This document shows, in pieces, positions 46,801 through 59,416 of a stretch of DNA of 64,000 nt. The stretch is from positions 124,001 to 188,000 of the forward strand of contig CM057063.1 of NCBI GenBank assembly GCA_029945375.1, given 5' to 3'. The notes under the pieces were generated by a model that worked only from the letters and a program-made list of their open reading frames with translations, was not told where the DNA came from and did no database searches. Position 1 is the first letter of the stretch. Every line of letters begins with the position of its first letter. The DNA is from Agaricus subrufescens. Lineage: Eukaryota; Basidiomycota; Agaricomycetes; Agaricales; Agaricaceae. Position numbers and translations under genes: made by a program.

Positions 46801-48648
46801 GGTGAGTGTAATAGGGGTTCTGTAGTTCCACCTTGATTACGACTATTTGTGGTTAATTCGCCTTCGATAGTATTGACATCATTGGCACACGGAGCATTTG
46901 ACGAGGGTTCAGGGTACCCGAAGCGATGTGTGACAGGTGAGGCGCTCCTTCCTCGCCCGGTTGCAACAGAAGTTTGCCTGAGATGGCGTGAGATCCTCGA
47001 TGCGAGATTCCCTTGACCTTGCTTCCTGCCCTGGACACTCTGCGACAGGTTGAGATGTGCATTAGATGAAGGTAAAGGAGGAGCACTGGGTGAGGTGTAA
47101 GCCTGCCGAGATGGAGATTGATGGGGAAGGGGTAAAAGTCGTGGAGGCGTAGCGGGTGAGATGGGCAAACCAGAAATGGGAGAGACATGGCAAGTCATTG
47201 CATGAAAAGAGGTTACTAGCGGACCTGCGCTGGAGGGTCTGTGCGGTGGTGAGACATTAAGTGGGGTATATGCGCCTTGATGAGGGTATGGAACTGGAAC
47301 GTGTTGAGAGTAATATCGTTGGTCGTAAGCGTGACTCATAGGTACGTGTTGGTATTGAGGACGAGGTATCCAGGCTCGGGGGTCGAAATGTGGTGCAGAG
47401 GCGGGTGTCGCAGCGTAGCGGGGATTGGATAGCAACGGCGGTGGTTGGGGGATATCGGGGAGGGTATCAGGGTGAACAATCGTCACTGGTATATCTGCTT
47501 TGATATCCTTGCTGGACACTCGTCAGCGGCGAGCTGGACAAGAAAAAGAGAGGAACCCACCTGCCTAGCCCCATACCGACTTTGACCTCCACGCTCGCCT
47601 GAATGGAGAACAACGCCTCATTGTTGCTACGCGCACTGTCATCGTCTCCATCGTAAATGCCTCCTTTGACGCTCCTCGCAGTCATTGGCACGTCAAACAC
47701 CAGGTGCGCAACACCTTCACCGCCCGGAGGGAGTGTGTACTCCTGGCCTCTATAAGGCACTGTCAAGATTGTATCTGAGATTTCCAGCGGCTTCGTATTG
47801 TTCATAGGTAGAATAAGCGTCCGATTTAGCGACAGAACTAAACTTGCGTTCTGTGCGATTAAGATTTCAGCTAGTTCTTTTGAAGAGGAGCTAAACGAAC
47901 CTTTCTGCTCGAGTGGTTCTTCACTTGCAATTCTACGCAAGCACTTTCCCCCGCGACCAATAGTCCCCCAATGATTCTGGCGTGCATCCAGAATCTCCCG
48001 TTCTCACCGACGACGACCACGCCATCTTCTGCCTTGGTTTTACTCCCGGCTCCAAAATCGAACGAGTCCTCCTCAAAGCTTTCTAACACGTCGGCTTCGC
48101 ATTTATCAGTGACGAGCTGCTTCTCGCCTTTCCAATATACACCAACATTTGCGCGAACTTCGTATCTAACTCCCGCCAAGCCATTGACAAAGTTGATTGA
48201 AGCGGGGATATATCGTGGGATGGGAATGCGGAAAAGAAAGGTTGAATGGCCACGCTTGGCTTGGTAGTAGCCGTCGGGTAAAGGGGGATCACCAGGGAGA
48301 GGAAAGGCGTGAACGGCATTTGATGGTGGCAGGCCCGGTCCCTGAAATATCCTGCTAGTATGTAGAAAAGTCATTCGAGCCGAATGGTCCCTCGAGGTCA
48401 ATTCTAGCTCCGATAATGAGAATAAAAATCGATATTGGCACGCAATAATGAGCCAACGTACCTTGAAGGGCCAAAAGCTCGACCAAGATTATTCCTATAC
48501 CAAGCTTGTCGGATTTGCACTCGACCTCCATCTTCCCGGTAACATGTCCGCCAGCAACAACACTCTCGTTAGGCAGGGTTACTGAGACTCTGAGTTTTGA
48601 GTGATTCGTCGTTGCATTCATTGGCTCCGGCGCTGCGAGGGGCGCCAT
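43872..48648 (-). CDS. giant arrestin-domain protein with long disordered tail
   Basis: Arrestin-like adaptors link membrane proteins to ubiquitin ligases and endocytosis. Start ATG 48648 (MAPLAAPEPMNATTNHSKLR). Arrestin-N blocks: SVTLPNESVVAGGHVTGKME, IILVELLALQ, ELTSRDHSARMTFLHTSRIF, HSTFLFRIPIPRYIPASINF and VRYEVRANVGVYWKG. Arrestin-C: CVELQVKNHSSRK, a 50-nt intron, NASLVLSLNRTLILPMNN, VAHLVFDVPMTARSVKGG and EVKV. A gtatgg...gacgag intron (about 47589-47523) then joins in frame to SSKDIKADIPVTIVHPDTLP. The remaining 1,200 residues are Pro/Ser/Thr-rich disorder with conserved-looking islands: SRSLMRQFKSSGDMTVALEA, RGGRGGRVTHVAALWA and the C-terminal FGQARLRDLIKRYQS. No PPxY ligase-binding motif was noticed. 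At about 1,500 residues it is far longer than usual arrestin-related proteins. Confidence 0.78.
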
Positions 48649-49654
48649 CCTCGACCATGAGCTCGTCGTCGTGGTCGGTGGAAGAGAGAGACAGGTCTAA
48701 ATCCGGAAATAATTGCCATATGCAGACACAGGCTGATTTCATTCCATCGTTGCCAACCCCAAACTCGCGTGGCTCAAAACTCAACGTCCAATATCGACGC
48801 ACAGAAATACCGGTACAAACCGCTGACAGTTCGTCGAGCAGACCTAGGAGTGGTTTGAGGTCAGACGATTGTTACATTCATTCCTATCTCTGATTTTCAA
48901 TGCTCTAGATGATTAATTCATTGGTTAGGCCAGGTCTGCTAAGTTAGAGAATCACCTGGGTGCCTTAAGCCTCAAGAAGTCATTCCGTACTGTAGCAGCT
49001 CTATATATCTTCTTTCCGAAACGCCACCCAAACTCACCGGCAGCAATTTCACCACAAGCTCGATCCCCATAACACAAGTTAAGGGTGATTAGAGAACAGG
49101 GTACCGGAAATTATGAAGCTCAAAAATTTGTCAGTCAATAATCGAATTGGCAAAAAGTCGGCCATGCCGGAATTTTTGCCACACAAGTGAGCCGTATGTT
49201 CGGTTGGACCCAGCCTCTACCAACTCCAACTTACCTTCTTACCTAAAAATAGAAGGTTCGAATTCTCCCATTCGAACCACACAAATTTCTTCCAATTCGA
49301 CGGTGATAGTCATAAGCCAAGGAAATTTCTTCTCCAATAAACCTACATCACACCTGAACATATGCGCCATGACCCAAAGGGGCATCCTGGAGGAGGGTGC
49401 CTTATGATGCGATCAATACTTCATGAACCGGGTGGAACGACGAAACGAATAACGGGTGGCAACTTCTGAACATACATGCTACGAGACGCGGTACGGCAGA
49501 GACTTAATTCTAGAGGATTCGAAGCTCTTCAACACTTCGTTCAGACCCACGCAGGGGTAAGCCACCTCGGGCCGAAAATCCTGCCGGTCAGCCGGCTGTA
49601 AATTCCTCCACCCCTTGGAGCCGGTAAGCACAACTGTTACTTATAACACCCACC
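48649..49654. other. divergent intergenic region
   Basis: About 1 kb between the arrestin-like start and the MDR oxidoreductase start. The plus-strand frame at 48597-48893 overlaps the arrestin start and is judged a shadow. A GGTTCGAATTC string near 49252 is not part of a tRNA fold. Nothing else was seen. Confidence 0.5.
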
Positions 49655-51120
49655 ATGACGATCCCCGAAACCGCTCAAGCTCTCGTTCTTCAAAGGTCTA
49701 ACGTGGAACAGAAGCCGGCTTACGACGGGGTGGAACTCGTTGAAAGACCAATCCCATCTCTCAAACAGGGGGAGGTGCTTGTGAAAATGACAGCCGTTGC
49801 GCTTAACCACCGGGATGTAAGCTCAAAATCCTCATGGGTCTGTTCTGTACTGAAGGATCAAAAGGTATGGATCAGAAAAAGAATGTATCCAAATATTGTT
49901 GTAGGAAGCGTACTCGGTTCAGATGGGGCAGGTACGGTTTATTATCGGCATATTGACCCTGATGTTTACAACTTATCTTTACAGGGACGGTGATAGCATC
50001 AGCGTCGCCTGAAGATCCTCTCCTCAACAGGCGTGTCTTCCTTAATCCTAGTCGCGGATGGAATACAGATCCGATAGCACCTGAGTCCAAGTATGTCTGA
50101 CAAGATTTCCATATATCATCTTGTTCGACGTGCTCACAGCATCTTAGCTTCGGGATTCTCGGAGGAGTTGCTTACCCAGCGAATGGCACCTTTGCTGAAT
50201 ATGTGGTCGTTGAGCGCGATCAAGTTATCTTGACTCCTGACTACCTCAGCGATGTTCAAGCCGCTGCATGGCCATTGGGTGGAGTGACCGCTTGGCGGTA
50301 AGTGAGCTTCTGACTGGCCCCTAACGATCACTTTGACATTCTGCACTGCTTCCAGGGCGACTATGGTGAATGCAGATGTACAAGAAGGGCAGAACATTTT
50401 GATTACTGGCATAGGCGGTGGCGTTGCTCTTATTGCCATGCAACTTTGCGTTGCAAAAGGTGCCTCTGTATACGTCACGAGTGGTAGCCAAGAAAAGATA
50501 CAGAAGGCCATCAGTCTAGGAGCCAAGGGTGGCGCAAATTATAAAGATGGTCGGTATATTTTTATCTGACCACTCGTCCAATAAACTTAGCATCAACGAT
50601 CTTAGCTGACTGGCCGGATCAAATTTTGGCTCAGTTGAAAAAGAGCTCTACTAGCCCGCAACTAGACGCGGTCATTGACTCCAGTGGTGGTGACATTATG
50701 GGATCTGCAGCTAAATCCCTGAAGCAAGGAGGCAAAGTTGTCTGTTATGGAATGTAAGCCTCTCTCATCTATTCCCAGCACAGCAATGAATATATGTTAA
50801 GGACTGTGGCCCCTGCGATAACATTCACTATGCGCCAGGTTTTGAAGAACCAGAAGTTGTTAGGTATGACATCACCACTTCAAACTACCATTCTCACCAC
50901 ACAAATATATATCAAAGGTTCAACCATGGGCTCACGTCAAGACCTCATCGACGCTACGGAGTTCCTTACCCAGAAGCGTGTTGTACCACCCATATCGCAC
51001 GTTGTTGACGGGCTGGAATCATCGGAGGAAGCTTTCGAATTGATGAAACGTGGGGATCAGTTCGGCAAAATTGTCATAAAGCTCAGAGACACCTCTAAAT
51101 CACCACAGTCCAACATGTAG
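49655..51120 (+). CDS. zinc-type MDR alcohol dehydrogenase/quinone oxidoreductase-like
   Basis: A medium-chain oxidoreductase, not close to the PTGR-like trio. Start ATG 49655 (MTIPETAQALVLQRSNVEQK). Exon 1 ends NHRD at 49816; exon 2 (49865-49931) has RMYPNIVVGSVLGSDGAG. Then come TVIASASPEDPLLNRRVFLN, FGILGGVAYPANGTFAEYVV, QAAAWPLGGVTAWR, the Rossmann turn ILITGIGGGVALIAMQL, GSQEKIQKAISLGAKGG, DAVIDSSGGDIMGSAAKSL and GKVVCYGM, ending KIVIKLRDTSKSPQSNM. About eight exons. The usual structural-zinc cysteine cluster is absent, so it is probably of the zinc-independent yeast YCR102C/quinone-reductase-like branch. It reduces carbonyls or quinones with NAD(P)H by family; the substrate is unknown. 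Confidence 0.82.
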
Positions 51121-51491
51121 ACCATATCACCGAAAGATCTAGAATGTGTGAATGTATCGGACGAATCTAGTAATACCTTCTTTACCTTACTGTGAAAGGG
51201 GAAAGGTTCATTCAACCACTAACTGCGCATCCGTACCTTGAAGACTGTCACAGTACACCGATATTGAAGACAATGGCCTCGGCCTCCTGGATCTCTTGCC
51301 GTCCAGCGGTCTGGCCGCCCCGCTGCATACTCACAAGAAGCTAGTCTCGCGGTTCTACTGTGGCATTTGGAGGCTAAGGCACATGATATCATTATAGCTC
51401 ATCTTACATTTTTATCTTCGATTTGACAAGTAAGTAGTAACAGTCACAAAATTGTACACGTTGATTCGCAATTTTATACCAAATTACTCCA
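51121..51491. other. convergent intergenic spacer
   Basis: About 370 bases between the stop of the plus-strand oxidoreductase and the stop of the minus-strand carboxylesterase. Nothing was recognised beyond A/T-rich 3' ends. Confidence 0.5.
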
Positions 51492-53830
51492 TCATTGAGC
51501 TGTGAACTCGGCGACGCTCTCCCAGAAACTAGACGCAAAGTTAGCTCTCATATAAACCGGAAATCAACTGAACCTAAATACATACTGGCATCGTTCAAGG
51601 AGGCTTGCGTCAGTGGTGATAGACTTAAAGACAGGTACGTTTGCAGCTGTCTTGTTGAACAACATTTCAGTGCGCGTCTGATCATTCCACTTAGCCCATT
51701 TGGGAACCGTGTTCTTAGGGTCCCACTTGATGTTGGGGTCCAACGACAGTGCGAAATTGAGGAATGATTGACCGAAGTTGTTGATAAAGACAGTGTTATT
51801 GAATGGCGGGAATTGCCCAGGTGTCCCACTGTAAACGTGAGCCATGTTTCAATCAGCAATATGAGATGAAAATCGGGACGGCTTACTTGGGGAAGTAGAA
51901 AACGACGTCCATACCGTGGTCTCCAGGAGGGACAGCGAATTCACCCTGGCAACAGGTAAACAGCCTCGTTTTCTCAGAGGGTCATAAATAATACCTTGAA
52001 TCCCTTGTCCTTGAAAGCGCGGAGAAGGAAGTAGGTTGGGCATATAAAGATAGCTGGCCACGAAATTAGATTTCAGATAGTCTCACCAATTTCAATCACT
52101 TACATTCCCCCTGGATAGCGACAGCTTGATCAATCGGCGCCCCCTGGTCCTTATATAGAGTAGTGCCAGTAGCAATGTCAACATCACGGAAGTTAGGGAA
52201 CAGATTAGCGAGATATTCGGGCGTAGTGACTGTTGATGCAGTAGTTAAATCAACGAAAATTCTTCCCTCGAAAGTATTGGTGACAGCGAGGAGCGCTTCC
52301 TGATGAAACCGTACTCATGAGAAAACAAGTTATCATAAGTGTAAAACTCATATACCCCGTTGACTTTCCCTTCACGGATAAGCTCTGTAGGCCGTTTCGT
52401 AATGAGATGTCCATCCACTACGGGCACAAACACCCAGGTGCCGAAAAATACACTGGCCGAAATGTTGACGTTTACTTGTTGAAGTAAATTGGCGTCGACT
52501 TGACGAAGGCAGTTAAGGGCGTTAGAAGAGGTGGAACACCTGACCAAGCACATGGATTATATATGTGATTAGAAACGGAATTGACATAGAATGCGCACCC
52601 AGTTTGGCTAATAACCTCGGAGAAAACTTGCTGTGGAAGCGAAGGGTGTGAACAAAGAACGAATAATTATACTCAACTCGTGACTTACTTCAGGAATCCT
52701 ATCGTTGAAAGCGTATTGAGAGGGAAGGAATGTCGAGCTGGTAATTGCTCCCCTAAAAAGTGGGGGTCGTGTATTGCCGCCATTGGCGATGACGTGCTGG
52801 AGAACTGAGCCCGCGCCTATGATACCCGTTGTTTGGTACGGGAGCAACGGCGAGTGAAGGCTAATATGTTGACTCACCAGCGGATTCCCCCCAAATAGTG
52901 ACCTTCTTCGGGTCTCCACCAAATTTGCTGATCTACGATCCTTTTGATCAATGTCTCCCAATTATGAAACAAGGTACCTACATGTCTCTGTACCCACTTG
53001 AGGGCGAACTGTTGGTCGACTACCAAGGAGAGATCAGTCACCGAGTCACAATATGTTGGCATTCGTGACTCACGTAGGCCAGCATTCAAGACGCCGCCAT
53101 CGCGGACTTGTTGACCAGAGAGAAAGCCCAGAACTCCCAGACGATACTGAATAAGGACGGCAACAACACCTCCCCCAGCTTCACGGACCAGATCATCACC
53201 ATCGAACGTTGCTTCACTGCCACCTTGATAACCACCTCTACCGAATGGTCAGGTGAACATGGCATAAAATTGGACACAGAGATATATTTGACGAACCCGT
53301 GAATCCAAACAACCACAGGTAAGTTGCCCTTGCTCGATGCGGGCGTACTTACGCTGGATAGATTATGTCAAGTTAAATTTATAGTCACTTCGTGATTAAT
53401 GACAAGAGACTTACTCCAAAAATAAACAATCTTCGGAAGTGGTAGGAGCGGCCTGAGGTTGGCGACGGTTGAGAGCGAATGGGGTGCTGGGGGCGGCCCC
53501 GTCGCCGGTTTGGAAACAAGTGTGTGGAAGAGAATCAGCTTTTTGAATGCCAGGCGTTGCACGCGGGAGCTGCGGTTCGCGCCAGCGAAGAGCCCCTTCG
53601 GATCGGTTAGTCACTGCAATGAATCGAAGCTACTTGTGAAGTTTCTGAAAAGACTTACCAGTAGGAGCCGCAGCATACCTTATTCCCAGAAAATCGATGT
53701 TGCCTGTTTGATTATTCAGGCTCCCCTCATATCGTGCATATCCTAGATCAACGACCGTGGTTGGCCTAGCGGCTTGAGTCCCTGTTGCAATAGACAACAA
53801 TAGAAAAAGTGATACTGAGAAAATTTGCAT
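51492..53830 (-). CDS. secreted type-B carboxylesterase, copy 1
   Basis: An alpha/beta-hydrolase of the carboxylesterase/lipase (COesterase) family acting on extracellular esters. Start ATG 53830 opens a clean signal peptide (MQIFSVSLFLLLSIATGTQA). Then LDFLG-type block GIRYAAAPT is joined across an intron to GALRWREPQLPRATP, and TSEDCLFL. The oxyanion loop HGGGYQGG is built across a splice at about 53285-53225. The nucleophile elbow is VTIWGESAG near 52885, followed by FVDLTTASTV and DQAVAIQGE, then the His region PPGDHGMDVVFYFP. The last exon supplies FWESVAEFTAQ before TGA at 51492-51494. Many introns of 45-65 nt; about 550 residues as in the family. The gene looks intact. It is a tandem paralogue of the copy at 55190-57536. 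Confidence 0.84.
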
Positions 53831-55189
53831 ATTTTCTACTGGAAAATACGCCCATCCTTAATGGAATTTATACTCACCAAGGAGAAGCCGTGATGATAAT
53901 CCGAGGTGAGAAAAAAAACTAACTTTACCTAGAAATTGGGTTATTATTGGCGACGATAGAAGGAGTGTTGGTCACATGCCGGAAACCTCTCTCAGAGTTG
54001 AGAGGCCGCTGCAGTGGATCGAAGGACGAATGGAACAGTATGCACACATTTGTATGAATTCCGCCGATTTTCGACCTCGAATCGCGGTACATAATGCTTG
54101 CCGTTATCTCCATTGGATCTTGAGTTGGAACCATGTCATAGCCCTTGTGAGGGTGGGCAACAACTTGAGAACAGACAGGTCGACCTAATGTTTTCCAGAT
54201 GTATAAATATAGGAGATACAAAGGAGCTGTTTTAACCCAGGAAGGTTAGAGCCTATAGCGCTGCGAGAAAGTGGGTTGAACCAATACACCTGAGTCGGAT
54301 TGACTTCAAAATAACAAGCATCTGCGTTACATGTCCCATGTCACTGCGGGTCGAGTTAGGGCTGTGACTTGTTCTGGACTTGTCTGTTGTCACAGTTCAC
54401 TCACCAGTCACCCGTTGTCCAACTCTCGACCAAGCACGACATGCAGAAAGTGATTGAGACCACCGCTGAAGAAGTCTCGAGCAACTGAAGTTATGTTGCG
54501 GATGTGTGTGATCTATTCTCACATTATTGCGGACCGCTGGGAGCCTGTGGCGGCTGAGTGTGGAGTAGATGAGGGTTCTGGAACGCGGGGAAGTAACTCG
54601 GCTCAGATGGCTCGAAGTTCCCAGAGAACAATTGATCGATCCCAAAGTCGGTGGCAATACTATTTGGAGATTAAACGAAATTAATCATTGTTGCAATGCG
54701 TAATTTTGCCCACAAGAAATCTGATCATGGTACCTAAGCGCTCTTGAATTGTCTGGCTGGAATGGAATAAGGTGGATAAGACTTTTCTGTTTGTCCGCGC
54801 ATTTGGATGCTACCTACTGGATTTATAGGGCAGTTTACAGCCATCGTTCTCAATACTGCCTCACGCTGCTACTGACTTTAGTCAGGCCTGACTCCAGCCA
54901 ATCATATCCCTGTTGGTCAAGTTCTTCATCCTGCGAAGCTCGTTTCCTATAACGCTTAAAATCCAAAAGAAGACACATCACATGCAAATACTCCCTGTTC
55001 TTGAAGCCCTACACTTCCTTCAACTAGAAGTCTGAACCACTACAATAATTCAACGGCGGTCTGCTCGCACATCCCAACTTCAATGTCAATCACATCTTAT
55101 TCTTGTCCAGATCTCTAAGCCCCGTTTGCAAAGAACAGGTACTAGCAGTTGCTCAGCCACAGAAAACACGGTCTTGAGTCCACTACTTA
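53831..55189. other. spacer between tandem carboxylesterases
   Basis: The left end holds the TATA box of copy 1. Frames elsewhere (53925-54221, 54397-54684) are short, lie on both strands and carry no recognised domain. No third esterase fragment was seen. Confidence 0.5.
53865..53871 (-). promoter_or_regulatory. TATA box of carboxylesterase copy 1
   Basis: TATAAAT on the minus strand lies about 35 bases upstream of the ATG at 53830. Confidence 0.5.
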
Positions 55190-57536
55190 TTAATTACCGA
55201 CAGCTTTGAACTCCCCTACACTCTCCCAGAAACTAGCGGCAAGATGAATTTTCATATAGACACTAGATTCAAATGATCGTGAACACGAACCTGCATCGCT
55301 GAAGTAATGCTGCGTCAGTGGAGAACGGCCCGAACTCAGGTAAATTTTGGCTCGTTTTATTGAACAACATTTCCGTGTGCGTATGATCGTTCCACTTGGC
55401 CCATTGAGGAACCGTGTTTTTAGGGTCCCATTTGACATTAGGATCCAACGACAACACAAAATTGAGGAATGATTGACTGAAATTGTTGATGAAAAGCGTG
55501 TTGTTGAACGGTGGAATTTGCCCGCTATAACCGCAGACAATCTCGAATTCAGCGGCGTACGGAATGAAAAACTCTCCGACTTACTCGGGGAAGTAAAATA
55601 TGACGTCCATACCATGGTTTCCAGGCGGGATGGCAAATTCGCCCTTTGCAACAGATAAGCAATCTTTTTTTTAGTAAAGCAAGGAATGTGACGCGATACC
55701 TTGAAACCAGTGTTATTGAAAGCGCGGAGAAGGTAATAAGTTGGGCAGATAAAGATAGCTGACTCAGGGATTAAATATCGAGTGGATGTTCACCAAACTT
55801 CAGGACTTACATTCCCCCATGATGGCCACAGCTTGATCAATTGGCGCTCCTAAGTTTTTATACAGAGCAGCAGCGTTGGAAATGTCTTCATCACGGAACT
55901 CGGGGAACAGATTAGCGAGATAAGTGGGTGTATTGACTGTTGATGCAGTAGTTAAATCAACAAAAACTCTTCCTTCGAAGGTGTTGGTGACAGCGAGAAG
56001 TGCTTCCTGATAACGACAACCATAAGCGCACAAATATCATTAAAGGTACGAGTCACATACTCCGTTGACCTTTCCATCACGGAGAAGCTCAGTAGGTCGT
56101 TTCGTAATGAATTCTCCATCTATCACAGGAACAAATATAAAAGTGCCAAAAAATGCATTGGATGAGATGTTGACGTTCACTTGCTGAAGTAAATTGATGT
56201 CGACTTGACGAAGGCAGTCGAGAGCATTCGAGGACTTGGAACATCTAGGCTAGCTCATGAATCAAAACTAACTGAACAGAGGCGAAATACGTACCCAGCC
56301 TGATTGATCACCATAGAATATATTTGCTATACAAACGACAACCGTGAGCTGTGATCCGAAGAATCACCCTGCATACTACGATGTACCTCTGGAATCTGAT
56401 CATCGAATTTATATTGAGATGGAAGAAAGGTTGAGCTGGTAATTGCGGCACGGAAAAGTGGAGGTCGCGTATCGCCGTTGTTTGCAATGACGTGCTGAAG
56501 GACTGATCCCGCACCTATAATAATTCCGAATTGCCACAAGGATGAAAGTAAATGATAGCTGGCCTACCGGCAGATTCGCCCCAAATAGTGACCTTCTTCG
56601 GGTCTCCACCAAATTTGCTAATCTGTCACCTTCGTCAGTAAGGCCCCTAAATCATCACGAAATAAGAAATATACATGGCTTTGCACCCACTGAAGAGCAA
56701 ATTGTTGATCGACTGCAAGGAAATTTATCAACAAAGTACCGAATGATGTGATTTGTAGCTCACGCAGTCCAACATTCAAGGAACCCTCATCATGAACTTG
56801 TTTTCCAGGGAGAAAGCCAAGAACTCCCAGACGATACTGAATAAGTACCACGACGACGCCTCCACCAGCTTCACGGATCAAATCATCACCATCGGAGCCT
56901 GCCGTTGCGCTGCCAGCTTGATAACCGCCTCTGTAAAATCGTTGCCAGTGACTGATGAATATGTTGGCTGCTGAAGTAAGTATATTTGACGGACCCGTGA
57001 ATCCAAACAACTACAGGTAAGCCACCAGTGCTCGATGCAGGTGTACTTACGCTAGACGAATTACGTTTAATCAGGTTCGTAAATTCATTTTGTGATGAAT
57101 GAAATCATTTGAAATCTTACTCCAAAAATAGACAGTCTTCGGAAGCAGTGGGGGCAGATTGAGACTGGCGACGGTCGAGAGAGAACGGAGCCTTGGCTGC
57201 TCGCCCACTGCCTGCCTGGAAACAAGTGTGTGGGAACGTGTCTGCTTTCTGAACTCCAGGTGTTGTCAGGGGGGGTTGGGGTTCGCGCCAACGAGAGGAG
57301 CCTTTAGGGTCAATCAGCCACTGGTAATGGTTCGGATGAAAATCGATGTCACCGAAAAACCTACCGGTAGGAGATGCAGCGTATCTGATCCCCAGGAACT
57401 CAATATTTCCTGTCTGATTATTTACGCTTCCTTCATATTGTGCGTACCCAAGATCAACGATTGTTGTTGGTCCGGCAGCTTTGGTCCCAGTTGTGATAGA
57501 CAACAGCAGAAGAGTTAATGCGGAGAAAAACTGCAT
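55190..57536 (-). CDS. secreted type-B carboxylesterase, copy 2
   Basis: Tandem paralogue of the gene at 51492-53830, same strand and same motif order. Signal peptide MQFFSALTLLLLSITTGTKA. EFLGIRYAASPTG is spliced to SSRWREPQPPLTTPG; the apparent read-through between them is intron. HGGGYQAGS is assembled across a splice with a gtccgt donor. The catalytic serine lies in VTIWGESAG near 56595. Copy 2 has SLDPNVKWDPKNTVPQWAKW near 55440 and ends RCSFWESVGEFKAVGN with the stop at 55190. Copy 2 encodes YQAGSATAGSDGDDL where copy 1 has YQGGSEATFDGDDL, so the two may differ near the active-site gorge. The family hydrolyses carboxylic esters, including sterol, lipid or xenobiotic esters; the substrate is unknown. 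Confidence 0.84.
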
Positions 57537-57572
57537 AAATTCTTAGTAGAAGATACATTCTTACCCGAGGGG

Positions 57573-57580
57573 CTTTATAT
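57573..57580 (-). promoter_or_regulatory. TATA box of carboxylesterase copy 2
   Basis: ATATAAAG on the minus strand lies about 37 bases upstream of the ATG at 57536. Confidence 0.55.
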
Positions 57581-59366
57581 TCCCTGGCGGGAAGCCGGCA
57601 TCTGATATTTCAGGATGAGAAAAAGATCAGGTATACACGGGATTATTATAATTTAGAATAGGACTGAACGCCGTGCCCTTAACGGAATAACAAACGGTCT
57701 AATTAGACATCACATCATACGCTATATGGACGACCATATGGAGGACATCACGTTAGTGACGCAACAGATGGCAGATGGCACGCGTGCGACATACAATGAG
57801 TCGCTACAACAACGAACATCAGCTCATTCGGAGCGTTTTGAGTTCTCAACTGAAATACAGTCTCAAAACCATAGTGTACGGACCACTAGATACAGGCCAC
57901 TGCTTTGGAATACAAGGTCGAAGCATGGCAACCCAACACTATTTGGTTTCCCAGCCTCCACTTCCTCTCACTCGGCGGAGCTGAAGTCCCTATACATATA
58001 AGTTACCTGAATACAACGTACATCATTAACTCTGGTGTCCTCATGGCTTGAGTCTTCTTATAGTGATACGAGACAGCTGTCGGCTACAAACTTCTAAATC
58101 TAGAACAGGAAGATATCAAAGAATACAACGAAGTCTTTCTACCAAACTTTTTCTCAGTATCAGGCTCAGTTTTATTAATAACTGCTTTGTTCATTATCCT
58201 AAAACCTGCTTTAGTCGTAAAGCAGACTTTCCTTAGAGGGGTCAATGACGCCTGATTGTGACCACGAGCGTACCAGTCCTCGCTGGTTTGAAGATATCAG
58301 GGTCAATGCTTGACATGGTAAAAAGCCTCCCGTCGTGTACCTTACACTTTGGGACGTCATTTTGTAGTAACTTATTAGCATCTGTATATCATATGCCTTG
58401 GGAAAGTTCATGATGATTATGCGCACCCCGGAACTAGATAGTAATAAGGTTCATACACTTCGTAATACAGGAATCGGTGCACTGCGCAGTCCTGTCATAG
58501 GGTGGGAAGTCACTGCAACAGATCGAGGAGTGAATGGCTATGGTATAACGAAGGGCCCGAGCTCCGCCTCAGATTCAAACATGTCAAGTCGCAGAAACAC
58601 AGAAACAAATCAAGATCAAAAGAGTGTCACCGATCTCGGATTCAGGGTAATTGAAAATCGATTAAACATAATTTGTCCGGACCGGTACCCAGATAAAGCG
58701 GAATCATAGGAGTGCTCGCGAGGACGTACTAGTAGTAGTGTAATAGGTATAGCGATGCTATTGCGAAGAAACAGAAGAAGTATTTACAATTATCGAAAGG
58801 TAGAAAGCTGAGATCTTGCTCTGCTCAAGCTGGTGAATTGTCGGAATGTGTGTCGATCGTATGTACTGAGACTGGGGTACCAGAGCCAATTTCAACTTAG
58901 CAGTAACCGGAAATTAGCGTCTTCTCCGATACCCGAACAACAACTCTTCTCGATTTTCCGCATCATTGTCCGAATGTTGACCTGACTGACATGGAAAAAA
59001 AAAATAGTGTTCTCGAGCGATTTGCCTCCGACTGACCACCTTTTCTCAGGATGATCGCATCGAACTAAATCATCTTCCTCAACTTCTAAAAGACCGTTTT
59101 TCACACAGGGTACAAATGCAGGGTATACATGAGAGGACATATGGAACTCCACAGTCTTGGCGAGAAGTCAAGTCGAGAAGTACTGCTTTTGATATTCACC
59201 CCACTGAAATCATTTGTCACGAACTAATTAGCGTCGGTCAGATAACTCGAGGCGGCGGAGATAATGCGGTAAAGGCGATAACTATAACCTGAATTCTATA
59301 CTTGAGATGGTTTAGATTCCGTTCGACAAACCCATGCTAGAACATGCAACCAGGCGAGGCGCGGAA

Positions 59367-59374
59367 TATAAAAA
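59367..59374 (+). promoter_or_regulatory. TATA box of small secreted-peptide gene
   Basis: TATAAAAA lies 43 bases upstream of the ATG at 59417, at a typical core-promoter distance, which supports that small gene. Confidence 0.55.
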
Positions 59375-59416
59375 CGTAAGTGGGACGAGGCGGTTTTACG
59401 AACTGAAAGACCCCGG

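Larger units (their letters stand above)
57537..59416. other. intergenic region
   Basis: The left end carries the carboxylesterase copy 2 TATA box and the right end the TATA box of the small peptide gene. Short frames (57726-58001, 58398-58709) have no recognised domain and no clear splice pattern. No repeats were noted beyond a short (TAG)n near 58728. Confidence 0.45.

Noticed and set aside
49245..49275. GGTTCGAATTC resembling a tRNA T-loop.
   Set aside because: No acceptor, D or anticodon stems could be paired around it.
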